Positions 15,256-15,746 of a stretch of DNA of 15,746 nt are shown here, piece by piece. The position numbers were made by a program, and so were the translations under genes. Position 1 is the first letter of the stretch. Every line of letters starts with the position of its first letter. The notes under the pieces were generated by a model. It did no database searches. It was not told where the DNA came from and saw nothing but the letters and a program-made list of their open reading frames with translations. The DNA is taken from contig JAJRSN010000203.1 of the NCBI GenBank assembly GCA_024278715.1, positions 1 to 15,746 of the forward strand. The letters are read 5' to 3'. Origin of the DNA: Calditrichota bacterium. Its GTDB lineage: Bacteria; Calditrichota; Calditrichia; Calditrichales; Calditrichaceae.

Positions 15256-15746
15256 TTGCAGGTAAAAAAATTGGATTTACGCATAAAGCCCAATATCAGA
15301 AGGGTAATTACGCTCTCTTACAATATCGATCGGCAAAGCGTGATTCGAATTGCCGATAAAATGATGAAAATAGAGCCGGCGGAAAGAGAACGCGTTTATG
15401 CCGAAATTTTAACCAATTTTGCCAAAAGGCATCGGAATCTGGAACAAATATTAGAAAAACATTATCGGGAACTGGAAGGGTTTCTGCCCGCCGATTTAAA
15501 ATTAAGAACTGTCGATAAGCTTTTGCTTGCCAGTTATTTTACTAAAGAATATTCCATCGAAGCCGCGGCGCTTTTTAATCCTTCCATTGTTCCGTTGAAT
15601 CATGCCGCTTCTTCCGAAGACGAACAGGAATTTGTGATCAGTTTAAGAGCCACCGGGGAAGGTCATATCTCCAGTATTGAATTTATCCAGGGAAAGATCG
15701 ATGCCAACGGAGAGGTTAGTTTTAAAATGCCGGAATCGGATTTGGC
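15256..15746 (+). CDS. GH130-type beta-mannoside phosphorylase/glycosidase, 3' truncated
   Basis: The first 163 codons of a gene that runs off the window. The frame stays open from a TTG at 15256, which has AGGAG 8 bases upstream. The translation begins with a helical extension rich in Arg and Glu (for example 'PAERERVYAEILTNFAKRH'), then reads 'LLLASYFTKEYSIEAAALFN', 'PSIVPLNHA' and 'VISLRATGEGHISSIEF'. I recognise this series as the N-terminal region of the longer GH130 proteins, often annotated simply as 'glycosidase', in which a helical extension precedes the five-bladed propeller. GH130 enzymes split beta-mannosides by phosphorolysis, and some by hydrolysis. There is no signal peptide, so it should act in the cytoplasm on sugars brought in by the ABC importer. 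The catalytic region is outside the window, so the mechanism and linkage cannot be judged. Confidence 0.82.
   Translation, partial: MQVKKLDLRIKPNIRRVITLSYNIDRQSVIRIADKMMKIEPAERERVYAEILTNFAKRHRNLEQILEKHYRELEGFLPADLKLRTVDKLLLASYFTKEYSIEAAALFNPSIVPLNHAASSEDEQEFVISLRATGEGHISSIEFIQGKIDANGEVSFKMPESDL

Noticed and set aside
1..15746. CRISPR array, tRNA, rRNA, insertion sequence or phage genes
   Set aside because: No regularly spaced long repeats, no cloverleaf-like segments noticed, and no transposase, integrase or phage-like products among the open frames.

Overview
The window looks like a chromosomal segment from a bacterium of the FCB supergroup, closest in flavour to Calditrichota, Ignavibacteria or KSB1-type lineages. 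The clues are a TonB-dependent receptor, a PorV/PorQ-like outer-membrane protein, and secreted proteins ending in type IX secretion (T9SS) C-terminal domains, one with the 'NYPNPFNP' sorting motif typical of those groups. A species cannot be named from the sequence. All real genes lie on the + strand and are tightly packed.

Region 1 (1-6443) is an outer-membrane module. It holds the 3' part of a TonB-dependent receptor (5' end outside the window), a 1078-residue secreted protein with Asp-rich calcium-binding-like motifs, an Fn3-like domain and a T9SS-type C-terminus, and a PorV/PorQ-like beta-barrel. No SusD-type lipoprotein is present.

Region 2 (6527-12151) holds two large exported proteins that I cannot assign to a named enzyme family. 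The first has a helical, toroid-like N-terminal region, two Ig/PKD-like domains, a LamG-like domain and a T9SS sorting domain. The second has a signal peptide, a beta-rich N-terminus and a helical, toroid-like central region, but no sorting domain. Between them is a 213-bp AT-rich gap with a short degenerate array of 9-bp repeats.

Region 3 (12238-15746) is a carbohydrate ABC importer: a family-1 solute-binding lipoprotein and two MalF/MalG-type permeases, with no ATPase gene in view. It is followed by the 5' end of a GH130-type glycosidase/phosphorylase gene that starts with TTG and runs off the window.

The best reading is a glycan-use locus. Surface proteins exported by T9SS would bind and cut a polysaccharide, the TonB-dependent receptor could import large products across the outer membrane, periplasmic proteins could trim them, and the ABC system would bring oligosaccharides to a cytoplasmic GH130 enzyme. 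GH130 enzymes act on beta-mannosides, so a mannose-containing glycan is the leading but unproven substrate. Gene identities are well supported for the receptor, PorV-like protein, ABC components and GH130 start; the functions of the large exported proteins are open.
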